This document shows, piece by piece, positions 36,117 through 44,146 of a stretch of DNA of 64,000 nucleotides. The DNA is taken from assembly GCF_016313185.1 (NCBI RefSeq), contig NZ_CP066218.1, positions 5,084,001 to 5,148,000 of the forward strand. The letters run 5' to 3'. Source of the stretch: Mycolicibacterium baixiangningiae. GTDB lineage: Bacteria; Actinomycetota; Actinomycetes; Mycobacteriales; Mycobacteriaceae. Every line of letters starts with the position of its first letter. Positions within the stretch are counted from its first letter, which is position 1. The notes below the pieces were generated by a model. That model saw nothing but the letters and a program-made list of their open reading frames with translations. It was not told where the DNA came from and ran no database searches. The translations under genes and the position numbers were made by a program.

Positions 36117-37439
36117 TCATTCATCGCTTGAAGATTCGCCACCGCCGTCTGCGCCGGTGGATCTAACGCCGTCCGAGGCGTTCGAGCCACCACCGGCGGA
36201 ATCATCCGCCGTACCGCCCGACGAACTGATACCCGGCTCTGAGTCGCCCGATACCCTCGCAGTGGTGCGAGACAGGGCGTCACTGGCGCCGCCGTCCGAA
36301 TCGCCATCGCCACCGCCGGAACCATCCGTCCCCTCGTCCGATTTTGCATCTGCGCCTTCTGGGACCGTCGCTCCGCCGTCGGTGCCACCAACCCCGCCAT
36401 CGATGCCGCCCCCTCCGGGCTCGGTTCCGGCTTCGACGCCTCCCGCCTCACCGTCGCTGCCGCCCAGGAGTGGTTCGAGATCCACGACGGGTTCAGTCAG
36501 TTCGACGACAGGAGTGAGATCGACGACCGGTTCGGTCGAGTGCGCCGCTTGTGGCTCTACTGGGTCCGGCTCGGGTACTGACGGCGCAATCATCTCGGCC
36601 TCGGGAAGTGGAGGGGGTACCACCACGGAGGGCAGAAACACGGGTTCCACCAGGGCGGGGACGACGGGCGGTTCGACGGCAATCGGAACTTCGATGGCTG
36701 GTCGCGCAACCGTTGCCATCAAGGGTTCCGGTGGAGAGACCTCCTCGATTGCTGGCAGGACTTTTTGCGTCACGACGGCAGACGGCGCCGCAACGAAAGC
36801 GGACAGGATCTGCGCCCCAGGCGGCAGGGCCGCCGGGAGATGTGGCATATCCAGGGCCATGACGAGTGCCGGAAGCACAGTCGTGATGATCGCCGTCAGA
36901 GATTGCCCCCCGTACGTGGGGACGTTCTTCAACAGGAAGTCGAGTAGCACCATGAGGTTCGACAAGACGTCCACGGGAATGCCCATGCCGCCGCCGCCAC
37001 CCCCGCCGCCACCCGGTGACGGCCATGTCAGGTCCGGCCGGAACGAACCATCGGACATCAGCAGTCCGAGGGAGTTGACCACATCGGCCAGCCCGTATGT
37101 CCGGACCAGCTCCAGAATCGATTGGGCACGCAGGCCGGAGAGATCGGCGTTCGCCAAATCGCCCACAAGCTTGAGCAGATCGGGCAATTCGAGCGTGGCA
37201 GCGCCGGCGATTGCCTGACCCGGATTTACCGACGTGATCAGGTCACGGACATCCGAGATTCCCTCCCCCGGCATCAGCAGGTCAAGAAGCGCCGAATCGC
37301 CCGGCAGCGGAACCAGTGAGGCGCCCAACGCCAGAGTGCCTGCCACGATTGCCGCGCCGACGGCGCGATTCGTCGACCGCTCGGATGGACCATGACGCGG
37401 AAAATATTGGCTCGATATGGGACTGATCGCGTCGGACAT
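36117..37439 (-). CDS. acidic low-complexity exported protein of unknown function
   Basis: A 440-residue protein. A hydrophobic segment at 27-46 (AVGAAIVAGTLALGASLVPL) preceded by Arg can act as a signal or anchor. Residues 50-220 are alpha-helical and Leu-rich, interrupted by a run of nine Gly. Residues 225-330 are Pro/Val/Glu-rich, with near-repeats of EPVVDL (twice) and PVVEL. The last 110 residues are almost only Gly, Asp, Ser, Ala and Glu and strongly acidic. I do not recognise a family; it is not a PE_PGRS protein because the PE domain is missing. It lies between two paralogous response-regulator genes on the same strand and may be their target or partner. Confidence 0.75.
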   Translation of the reverse strand: MSDAISPISSQYFPRHGPSERSTNRAVGAAIVAGTLALGASLVPLPGDSALLDLLMPGEGISDVRDLITSVNPGQAIAGAATLELPDLLKLVGDLANADLSGLRAQSILELVRTYGLADVVNSLGLLMSDGSFRPDLTWPSPGGGGGGGGGMGIPVDVLSNLMVLLDFLLKNVPTYGGQSLTAIITTVLPALVMALDMPHLPAALPPGAQILSAFVAAPSAVVTQKVLPAIEEVSPPEPLMATVARPAIEVPIAVEPPVVPALVEPVFLPSVVVPPPLPEAEMIAPSVPEPDPVEPQAAHSTEPVVDLTPVVELTEPVVDLEPLLGGSDGEAGGVEAGTEPGGGGIDGGVGGTDGGATVPEGADAKSDEGTDGSGGGDGDSDGGASDALSRTTARVSGDSEPGISSSGGTADDSAGGGSNASDGVRSTGADGGGESSSDE

Positions 37440-37700
37440 CAGTGGGTTCTCCTCGGGGTCAAGGGCTCAGCGGACCGAGATGGAACTTCACCTCTGGTTG
37501 TGTCATGTCGCCTCCGGTGGTCCGGCTGAGGCGACGCCGTGGCCTTAGCCGAGTGTGGTGGCCTGTTGAAACCAGAAATCAAGCTCTACAGACGATGCCG
37601 CCTCCGGGATCCAGCTAATGCGAACGGCACCCCTCCAATATCGGCCCCAGCCGACCGGAGGTACATAGGTCATCGGAGCCAATCTCGCACGGGTCCGTAC
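37440..37700. other. spacer between regulator and acidic-protein genes
   Basis: A 261-bp gap without a gene. It must contain the promoter of the acidic protein if that gene is transcribed separately from the upstream regulator. No clear dyad was found. Confidence 0.4.
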
Positions 37701-38690
37701 CTAGTACTCCTCGGTCAATAGGGGGTGCCGGGTCGACCGCGAATAGGCCGCCGCCTCCGCCCGGCTGTTGACACCGAGCTTGCCCAACACGCTGTGCACA
37801 TGATTCTTCACGGTATGCAGTGCGATACACAGCCGGTCGGCGATGGCCCGGTTGGAAAGACCTGATTCGAGCAGTCTCAAGATCTGAGCCTCACGGGCCG
37901 TGAGGACTAGTTCCTTCGCCGCCGGTTGCCGCAGCGCCGCCAGCGCGGAAAGACGCCTGAGCAAAATCGCCGACACCTTGGGCGAGCACAGCGACTCGCC
38001 GCTGGCGACCCGCGACATGAGGAGCATCAGATCATCCAGGGACTCGGCTCTCATGTGATAGCCGGCGACCCCCGCCTCGGCGCAGGCGACGATCTGGGAT
38101 TCGTCGTCCTCCGAGATTCCGACGGCGATCACCTTCGCGTCCGGGCATGTCTCCCTGACGACTCGCAGCAGCATCACGCCGTCACGCGTGCCCATGTTGA
38201 GCAGAACGATGTCCGGGGTCGGCTGACTCAGCGCGGCGCAAACCGATGGCAGGTCCCACGCCACGGCGGGCGTGGAATCGCTGTGGGCAGCCATCACTGC
38301 CGCCAGGTTCTCGCGATGGAGGGTGCAATCGTCGATGATGAGGAAATTCGCCGTAGGTAGGAAGCCGTCGAGGACAACCGGCTGCGCCGGTTCTCCGATG
38401 CAGTCAGGATTCTGGGTCCGAACGGGCATGCCCGACGACGAATACATCGAATGCGCAGTCGTCTCGACGGGAGGAAGATCGCGCGGCGCCGGCACACCGC
38501 TGGTTACGGTACCGAGCGCCGGCTCCTTGAGCGGATTCTCAATCGGGCAACGGGCCAGCGCGCCCGCCATCTTCGCCGTTGCACCGGCCTTGTCGTTGGG
38601 TTCACGCCACCCTCGAGCTGCGCCGGCGACGTAACTTGCAGCAGCGACGCCGCGTCGACCATCTTCGGTCGAGTGTATTGAGTGAGCCAC
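37701..38690 (-). CDS. LuxR-type atypical response regulator (phospho-acceptor Asp replaced by Asn)
   Basis: Up to 329 residues; the first 110 are unrelated to known domains and the start is uncertain (GTG 38690 with GGAG 8 nt upstream; ATG 38447 or 38429 are alternatives). The receiver domain begins at FLIIDDCTLHRENLAAVM. The position of the phosphorylated Asp is Asn165 (DIVLLNMGTRD, codon AAC), and the conserved Lys is Arg (YHMRAE). The C-terminal HTH is canonical (LTAREAQILRLLESGLSN, then TVKNHVHSVLGKLGVNSRAEAA). It should therefore bind DNA without aspartyl phosphorylation, or be controlled by ligand or partner. A stem-loop lies 56 bp upstream of the GTG. Confidence 0.9.
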   Translation of the reverse strand: MAHSIHSTEDGRRGVAAASYVAGAARGWREPNDKAGATAKMAGALARCPIENPLKEPALGTVTSGVPAPRDLPPVETTAHSMYSSSGMPVRTQNPDCIGEPAQPVVLDGFLPTANFLIIDDCTLHRENLAAVMAAHSDSTPAVAWDLPSVCAALSQPTPDIVLLNMGTRDGVMLLRVVRETCPDAKVIAVGISEDDESQIVACAEAGVAGYHMRAESLDDLMLLMSRVASGESLCSPKVSAILLRRLSALAALRQPAAKELVLTAREAQILRLLESGLSNRAIADRLCIALHTVKNHVHSVLGKLGVNSRAEAAAYSRSTRHPLLTEEY

Positions 38691-39333
38691 TTCTTCGACT
38701 CCATCCCCCGTGTTTTCATTCTTGATTCAGCGAGGGATGACTGGACGAGAGCGTGTAAACACCGCTCTCGCCCGTTCCCCCGTAGCAGCCAAGGCCCGAG
38801 TGACGCTTCATCGTCAACGGCCCTGCCTTTGTCCCCCGTAACCGCTTGCCCCGTGTGAGGTGGGCCAATGATAGACATTTGCCGGGAATGGGGTCAACCG
38901 ACAAGTAGGGCGGCGCCACGCAAAGATTGTCTACGGAACTAGATCTCCTGGGCGAGCTTCGGAATGCGTCGCGGACTATTGCCTGCTCCGAGCCTGCTTT
39001 ATCGCCCTACGTTGAGCGTTCGCTCCCGGATCCGTACTTCGATTTCGCCTGACAGGCGACACGCACAAGAGATCGATAGGCCGATACCCCAAAGCAGGGT
39101 CGCAGCGCTCGTTCACGATGCGGATTTCGAGCCGGGGATCCATGACCAGCCGTCAACCGTTATTGTCGGCAACAGATTCGGGGTTCTCCGCCTCATCAGC
39201 GTTGAGTTTGCTGGCGGGACGTGACAGCTGCTGACTAGTCGCGCTCTGAGTTCAGGCCCGGTCGTATCAGGCTGATCGTGACTACGAGATCTGCGCCGCT
39301 ATGCCGAGGGTGGACGCGTCTCCTATCGGGATT
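38691..39333. other. right boundary of the accessory block, no gene seen
   Basis: About 640 bp between the atypical regulator and ltp2. GC content is lower than in the flanking sterol genes. Apart from the inverted repeat at 38746-38770 I find no reading frame with support, no tRNA and no obvious integrase attachment repeat matching the left boundary near 14750. Confidence 0.5.
38746..38770. repeat. inverted repeat upstream of the atypical regulator
   Basis: CGAGAGCG and CGCTCTCG form perfect 8-bp arms around a 9-nt loop (TGTAAACAC). There is no T-run, so an operator or RNA hairpin in the regulator's leader is more likely than a terminator. Confidence 0.55.
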
Positions 39334-40491
39334 TCAGCCGAGGATCAAACCCGACGTCGGAACCCCGGTGCCCGCCGTCACGAGCACGTGCTCGACGGCG
39401 TCGACCTGGTTGACCGAGGTGCCGCGCAGCTGGCGCACGCCCTCGGCGATGCCGTTCATTCCGTGGATGTAGGCCTCGCCGAGCTGGCCGCCGTGGGTGT
39501 TGATGGGCAGCCGCCCGCCGATCTCGATCGCGCCGTCGGCGATGAAGTCCTTCGCCTCACCCTTACCGCAGAAGCCGAGCTCCTCGAGTTGGATCAGGGT
39601 GTACGGGGTGAAGTGGTCGTAGAGCACCGCGGTCTGGATGTCCGACGGCGACAACCCGGACTGCCCCCACAGCTGCCGGCCGACCAACCCCATCTCGGGC
39701 AGCCCGAGTTCGTCGCGGTAGTACGAGTACATGGTGAACTGGTCGGCGCCCGCGGCCTGAGCGGCCGCCTCGATGATCGCCGGACGGTGCCTGAGGTCCT
39801 TCGCCCGTTCCGGGGTGGTCACGACGATCGCGACGCCGCCGTCGGTCTCCTGGCAGCAGTCCAGCAGTCGCAGCGGTTCGGCGATCCACCGGGAGTTCTG
39901 GTGGTCCTCGATGGTGATCGGCTTCTCGTAGAAGTAGGCGTTCGGATTCTTCGCGGCGTGCTTGCGGTCGGCCACCGAGATCGCCCCGAAGTCGGCACTG
40001 GTTGCGCCGTATTCATGCATGTAGCGCTGAGCGATCATCGCCACCGACGCGGCCGGGGTGCTCAGCCCATGCGGGTAGGACCAGCTGTACTCGACACCGC
40101 GGGAGTCGGCGTTGACCGTCAGACCGGTCATCACCTGACCGAACCGGTGCTCCGAGCGCTCGTTGAATGCCCGGTACGCCACCACGACCTCGGCCACCCC
40201 GGTCGCGACGGCCAGTGCCGCCTGCTGCACGGTGGCGGCCGCAGCCCCTCCGCCGTAACCGATTTGGCTGAAGAAAGTCAGCTCGCCGATCCCGGTCGAA
40301 CGAGCGACGGCGGTCTCCAGATTGGAGTCCATCGTGAACGTCACCAGGCCGTCCACATCGGCAGGCGTCAGACCCGCGTCGTCCAACGCGTCGAGCACCG
40401 CCTCGGCGGCCAGGCGAAGCTCGCTGCGACCGGAGTTCTTCGAGAAGTCGGTCGCGCCGATACCCGCGATCGCGGCCTTTCCGGAGAGCAT
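39334..40491 (-). CDS. ltp2: steroid side-chain retro-aldolase (lipid-transfer/thiolase-like protein)
   Basis: A 385-residue thiolase-superfamily protein that, with the DUF35 part of ChsH2, cleaves 17-hydroxy-3-oxopregn-4-ene-20-carboxyl-CoA to androstenedione and propionyl-CoA. The sequence keeps the SCP-x thiolase architecture (GIGATDFSK, DGLVTFTMDSN, GYGGGAAAATVQQAALAVATG) but has no thiolase nucleophile Cys in the usual DCCxSG position, consistent with an aldolase. C-terminal NTHGGQLGEAYIHGMNGIAEGVRQLRG is typical. It overlaps chsH1 by one base and ends the chs operon, in the same position as Rv3540c. Confidence 0.94.
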   Translation of the reverse strand: MLSGKAAIAGIGATDFSKNSGRSELRLAAEAVLDALDDAGLTPADVDGLVTFTMDSNLETAVARSTGIGELTFFSQIGYGGGAAAATVQQAALAVATGVAEVVVAYRAFNERSEHRFGQVMTGLTVNADSRGVEYSWSYPHGLSTPAASVAMIAQRYMHEYGATSADFGAISVADRKHAAKNPNAYFYEKPITIEDHQNSRWIAEPLRLLDCCQETDGGVAIVVTTPERAKDLRHRPAIIEAAAQAAGADQFTMYSYYRDELGLPEMGLVGRQLWGQSGLSPSDIQTAVLYDHFTPYTLIQLEELGFCGKGEAKDFIADGAIEIGGRLPINTHGGQLGEAYIHGMNGIAEGVRQLRGTSVNQVDAVEHVLVTAGTGVPTSGLILG

Positions 40492-40892
40492 CAGTGGTCC
40501 CCCAGTTCGAGTGTCGCCGTGGCGATGACGTGATTGCCGAGGCTGTTGGCGCCCACCACCTTGACGGTGGCGACACCGTCCTCGACGGCGGTGACCTCAC
40601 CGGTGAACGTGATCGTGTCGTACGCGTACCACGGGACGCCCAGGCGCAGCCCGATGGATTTGATCCGCGCCGTCGGACCCGCCCAGTCGGTGAGGTAGCG
40701 CTGCACGAGACCGGTGTCGGTCAAGATGTTGACGAAGATGTCCTTCGAACCCTTGGCCTGCGCCTTGTCCCGGTCGTGGTGCACGTCCTGGTAGTCACGG
40801 GTCGCGATGGCCGTCGAGACGATGAACGTCGGGTCGCCGTGGATCTCGAGCTCGGGCAGCTGAGTCCCGGCCTTCAGCGTGGGCGCGCTCAC
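40491..40892 (-). CDS. chsH1: steroid enoyl-CoA hydratase subunit, MaoC type
   Basis: A 133-residue single hotdog domain. YQDVHHDRDKA contains the hydratase Asp and His, so this subunit carries the active site of the ChsH1-ChsH2 hydratase that acts on the 3-carbon side chain (3-oxopregna-4,17-diene-20-carboxyl-CoA). The GTG start at 40892 overlaps the chsH2 stop as GTGA, coupling translation of the two subunits. Equivalent to Rv3541c. Confidence 0.93.
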   Translation of the reverse strand: MSAPTLKAGTQLPELEIHGDPTFIVSTAIATRDYQDVHHDRDKAQAKGSKDIFVNILTDTGLVQRYLTDWAGPTARIKSIGLRLGVPWYAYDTITFTGEVTAVEDGVATVKVVGANSLGNHVIATATLELGDH

Positions 40893-41902
40893 CGGGCCGG
40901 CTCCCAGGCATACAGCGTCCACGCAGGGCTGACGTCACTGTCCGGGAAGTCGATATACGTTGCGCGCACAGGCAATCCGATCTGCACTTCGCCGGGGTCG
41001 ATGTCGCGCAACTCGCCGAGCATCCGCACCCCCTCCTCCAGTTCGACGAGGGCGATCACGAAAGGCAGGCTGCGGCCGGGCACCTTCGGTGCGTGGTGCA
41101 CGACGTAGCTGTAGACCGTGCCGTTGCCAGTGGAGACCACGTAGTCGACGGGGGCCTCTTTGGCCTGCCAGACCGCGGGCACCGGCGGGTGCTGCAGCGT
41201 GCCGTCGGGGCGACGCTGGATCCGCAACTCGTGGGCGTTGACGCCGTCCCAGAAGAACTGGGTGTCCTTGGACGAGGCGGGCCGCATGAGCTTGTCCGGA
41301 TCCAGGTCGTCCGGCACCGAGTAACTTCCCCGGTCGCTGCGCTCCTGCCCTCCGGCGGGCTTGTCCTCCGCCCGCGGCTTAAATTTCATGATGCGCCAGT
41401 TCATCTCGGCGACGGTCTCGCCACCGGGGACCGTCCACGTGATGAGCTGGTTGATGAAGTAGCCCTCACCCAGCGCGGTCTGCTTGGGCCCCACCACATC
41501 GGTGATGTCAGCGTGGATGGTGAGCTCTTCGCCCGGCTGCAGATAGCGGTGGTAGGTCTGCTCACAGTTGGTCGCTACCACCCCGACATAGCCGGCGTCG
41601 TCGAAGAGCTCCATCATCTTCGACAGCGGGTCGTCATCCGAGCGGCCTTGACCGAGCCCGCCCATCGTCCACACCTGGATCATCGCCGGGGGCGCGACGA
41701 TGCCGGGGTGACCGGCGGCCTTCGCAGCCGATTCGTCGACATAGATCGGGTTCTTGTCACCCATGGCATCGACCCAGTGGTGAATCATCGGCTGGTTCAC
41801 CGGATCCCGGCCGGCGCGCGGCTCGCTCTTCCCCTCCGCTTTGATCTTGTCGATGCCTGGCTGCAAGTCTGCAGTCGTCACGATCGTCTGCTCTTCGCGC
41901 AA
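40889..41902 (-). CDS. chsH2: steroid enoyl-CoA hydratase subunit with C-terminal DUF35 domain
   Basis: A protein of about 337 residues. The N-terminal MaoC-like hotdog (about 30-175) has NPIYVDESAAKAAGHPGIVAPP, with Tyr where active hydratases have His, in agreement with catalysis residing in ChsH1. The C-terminal DUF35/OB-fold part (from about 200) is the docking partner of Ltp2. The start is TTG 41902 or GTG 41881; neither has a perfect ribosome binding site. It begins 8 bp after the chsE2 stop. Equivalent to Rv3542c. Confidence 0.92.
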   Translation of the reverse strand: MREEQTIVTTADLQPGIDKIKAEGKSEPRAGRDPVNQPMIHHWVDAMGDKNPIYVDESAAKAAGHPGIVAPPAMIQVWTMGGLGQGRSDDDPLSKMMELFDDAGYVGVVATNCEQTYHRYLQPGEELTIHADITDVVGPKQTALGEGYFINQLITWTVPGGETVAEMNWRIMKFKPRAEDKPAGGQERSDRGSYSVPDDLDPDKLMRPASSKDTQFFWDGVNAHELRIQRRPDGTLQHPPVPAVWQAKEAPVDYVVSTGNGTVYSYVVHHAPKVPGRSLPFVIALVELEEGVRMLGELRDIDPGEVQIGLPVRATYIDFPDSDVSPAWTLYAWEPAR

Positions 41903-41909
41903 GCGCTCA

Positions 41910-43073
41910 TCACCGCGGAACCCTCGGCACCTTCAGGCCCGACGCCGCGATCATCTCGCGCATGACCTCGTTGACCCCACCGCCGAAGGTGATGACGAGG
42001 TTGCGCTTGGTCTGGCTGTCCAGCCACCGCAGCAGTTCGGCTGTATCGGGGTCGGCGGGGTTGCCGTACGCGCCGACGATCTCCTCAGCGAGCCGGCCGA
42101 TCCGCTGAATCCGTTCTGTGGAGAACACTTTCGTGGCGGCGGCGTCGGCGACCGCGATGGTCTCCCCCGCCGCGGCGACCTGCCAGTTGAGCAGCTCGTT
42201 GATCCGCCAGACCGCGCGGATCTCCCCCAGCGCGCGGCGGACGTTGTCGTTCTCGATCGGCGTCGCACCGTTGGTTCCCGGCTTCGACGCCCACGCGTGC
42301 ACGCGGTCGTAGATGCCTGCGACCTTGCCCGCCGGGCCGAGCATGACGCGCTCGTGGTTGAGCTGCGTGGTGATCAGCTTCCAGCCCGCATTCTCCTCGC
42401 CGACGAGCATGTCTGCGGGAACGTGGACGTCGTTGTAGTAGCTGGCGTTGGTGTGATGGGCACCGTCGGACAGGATGATCGGCGTCCAGGAGTAGCCGGG
42501 GTCCTTGGTGTCGACGATCAGGATCGAAATCCCTTTGTGCTTGGCGGCTTCCGGATCGGTGCGCACCGCGAGCCAGATGTAGTCCGCATCGTGGGCGCCG
42601 GTGGTCCACATCTTCTGACCGTTGACGATCCACTCGTCACCATGGCGCACCGCCGAGGTGCGCAGCGACGCCAGGTCGGTGCCCGCCTCGGGTTCGGAAT
42701 AGCCGATCGCGAAGTGCACCTCACCGGCGAGGATCGCGGGCAGGAACTTCTTCTTCTGTGCGTCGTTGCCGTACACCTGCAACGTCGGACCGACCGTCTG
42801 CAACGTGACGGCGGGGAGCGGCACATCGGCACGGGCGGCCTCGTTGACGAAGATCGACTGCTCGACGGGGCCGAAGCCCAGCCCACCGAACTCCTTGGGC
42901 CATCCGACGCCGAGCTTACCGTCCGAACCCATCCGCTTGATCACCGCGCGGTAGGCCTCGTTGTGCCGGTCGGTCTCCATCGCATCCCGCTCTTCGGGCG
43001 AGATGAGCGTCGAGAAGTACTGCCGCAGTTCGGCTTGCAGTTGCCGCTGCTCGGGGGTCAGGTCGATGAACAT
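41910..43073 (-). CDS. chsE2: steroid acyl-CoA dehydrogenase subunit (FadE29)
   Basis: A 387-residue acyl-CoA dehydrogenase. FAIGYSEPEAGTDLASLRT binds FAD and substrate, IVNGQKMWTTGAHDADYIWLAVRT is a family block and the C-terminal NLVITFGGGVNEVMREMIA completes the fold. In M. tuberculosis ChsE2 pairs with ChsE1 in an alpha2beta2 enzyme that dehydrogenates the 3-carbon side-chain CoA ester. The ATG at 43073 is preceded by GGGAGATCAA. Equivalent to Rv3543c. Confidence 0.94.
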   Translation of the reverse strand: MFIDLTPEQRQLQAELRQYFSTLISPEERDAMETDRHNEAYRAVIKRMGSDGKLGVGWPKEFGGLGFGPVEQSIFVNEAARADVPLPAVTLQTVGPTLQVYGNDAQKKKFLPAILAGEVHFAIGYSEPEAGTDLASLRTSAVRHGDEWIVNGQKMWTTGAHDADYIWLAVRTDPEAAKHKGISILIVDTKDPGYSWTPIILSDGAHHTNASYYNDVHVPADMLVGEENAGWKLITTQLNHERVMLGPAGKVAGIYDRVHAWASKPGTNGATPIENDNVRRALGEIRAVWRINELLNWQVAAAGETIAVADAAATKVFSTERIQRIGRLAEEIVGAYGNPADPDTAELLRWLDSQTKRNLVITFGGGVNEVMREMIAASGLKVPRVPR

Positions 43074-43101
43074 TTGATCTCCCGTCGCTTCGCTCGCCCC
43101 A

Positions 43102-44112
43102 TCAGGCTCCCACCAGGTCCAGACGGTGTGACGGGCCACCCAGTAACCGGGTCAGGTCCTTGATCGTCGAGTAGTAGCGGTTCATGGGGTAGGTGATGTC
43201 CATACCCATACCGCCGTGCAGGTGATGACAGGTCTGCATGACCGGCGGCGCCTGCGACGTCAACCAGTAGCCCAGCACCTCGAGGTCGTCGTCGGCATCC
43301 CGCCCTTCGGCGAGCCGCCAGACCACGGAGGTGCTCGCCAGATCCAGTGTGCGAGAGGCGATGTAGACCTCAGCGAGCTGCGCTGCGACAGTCTGGAACG
43401 TCGACAGCGGCCGCCCGAACTGATGCCGGTTGGCGACGTAGTCCGCGGTCAGCCGCAACGCACCGGCCACCAGCCCGGCGGCGAACGCCCCCGTGGAGGC
43501 CAACGCCAGCGCGTTCACCCGGCGAACCGCCTCCGGACCGGAGGCGAGCACATCGGCGTCGTCGACCGCCACGTCGGAGAAGGTGACCGAAGCCTCGTCA
43601 CCGCCGTTCGACGTCGGTGTCGCGGTGACCGCCACACCGCCGGCGGACGCCGACACCACCACGACACCGCTGTCCGTGGTGACCAGAACCCATTCCGCCC
43701 CTTGGGCGTACGGGACCCCGACCTTCGTGCCGTTGAGGCGACCGCCGCCCAGCGTGGTCACCGGCCGGTCGGGCAGCGCCACACCCGGCTCGTTGAGCGC
43801 CGCGGTCAGGGTCGCACCCTTGGCCACCCCTGCCAGGTAGCGGTCCTGCTGCGCCTCGGACGCGAGGTCGAGCAACGGGACGAGCCCCAGACCGAGTGTG
43901 GCCAGCGCCGGGCTGATGGTGCCGCGCCTGCCGATCTCGGTCAGCGCGGTGGCCAGTTCGGCCAAGCCGACGCCGTCACCGCCGAGGCGTTCCGGTACGC
44001 CGAGCGCCGTGACGCCACCGGAAACCAAAGCGTCCCAGCTGTTGTCGCGCTCGAGCACCGAAGTCACCACATCGGCGACGGCCTGCTGCCCCTCATCTGG
44101 ACTGAAATCCAC
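43102..44112 (-). CDS. chsE1: steroid acyl-CoA dehydrogenase subunit (FadE28)
   Basis: A 336-residue acyl-CoA dehydrogenase-like protein, shorter and more divergent than ChsE2, with reduced FAD-contact motifs (ALNEPGVALPDRPV in place of SEPxAGSD). It retains NRHQFGRPLSTFQTVAAQLAEVYI and HHLHGGMGMDITYPM. This fits the obligate heteromeric partner role known for Rv3544c. The GTG at 44112 has a strong AAGGAGGAG upstream. It lies 34 bp after the cyp125 stop, in one operon. Confidence 0.93.
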   Translation of the reverse strand: MDFSPDEGQQAVADVVTSVLERDNSWDALVSGGVTALGVPERLGGDGVGLAELATALTEIGRRGTISPALATLGLGLVPLLDLASEAQQDRYLAGVAKGATLTAALNEPGVALPDRPVTTLGGGRLNGTKVGVPYAQGAEWVLVTTDSGVVVVSASAGGVAVTATPTSNGGDEASVTFSDVAVDDADVLASGPEAVRRVNALALASTGAFAAGLVAGALRLTADYVANRHQFGRPLSTFQTVAAQLAEVYIASRTLDLASTSVVWRLAEGRDADDDLEVLGYWLTSQAPPVMQTCHHLHGGMGMDITYPMNRYYSTIKDLTRLLGGPSHRLDLVGA

Positions 44113-44146
44113 CCGACTCCTCCTTGAGTCTTCGCCGCCTACTGGC

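Noticed and set aside
36117-37439. PE_PGRS or PE/PPE protein
   Set aside because: The N-terminal PE or PPE helical domain and the GGAGG-type repeats are missing; glycine is concentrated in one tract and the acidic tail.
14746-39333. Integrative element with tRNA target and integrase
   Set aside because: No integrase, no tRNA gene and no matching direct repeats at the two block ends could be found by eye; only an IS256-family fragment is present.
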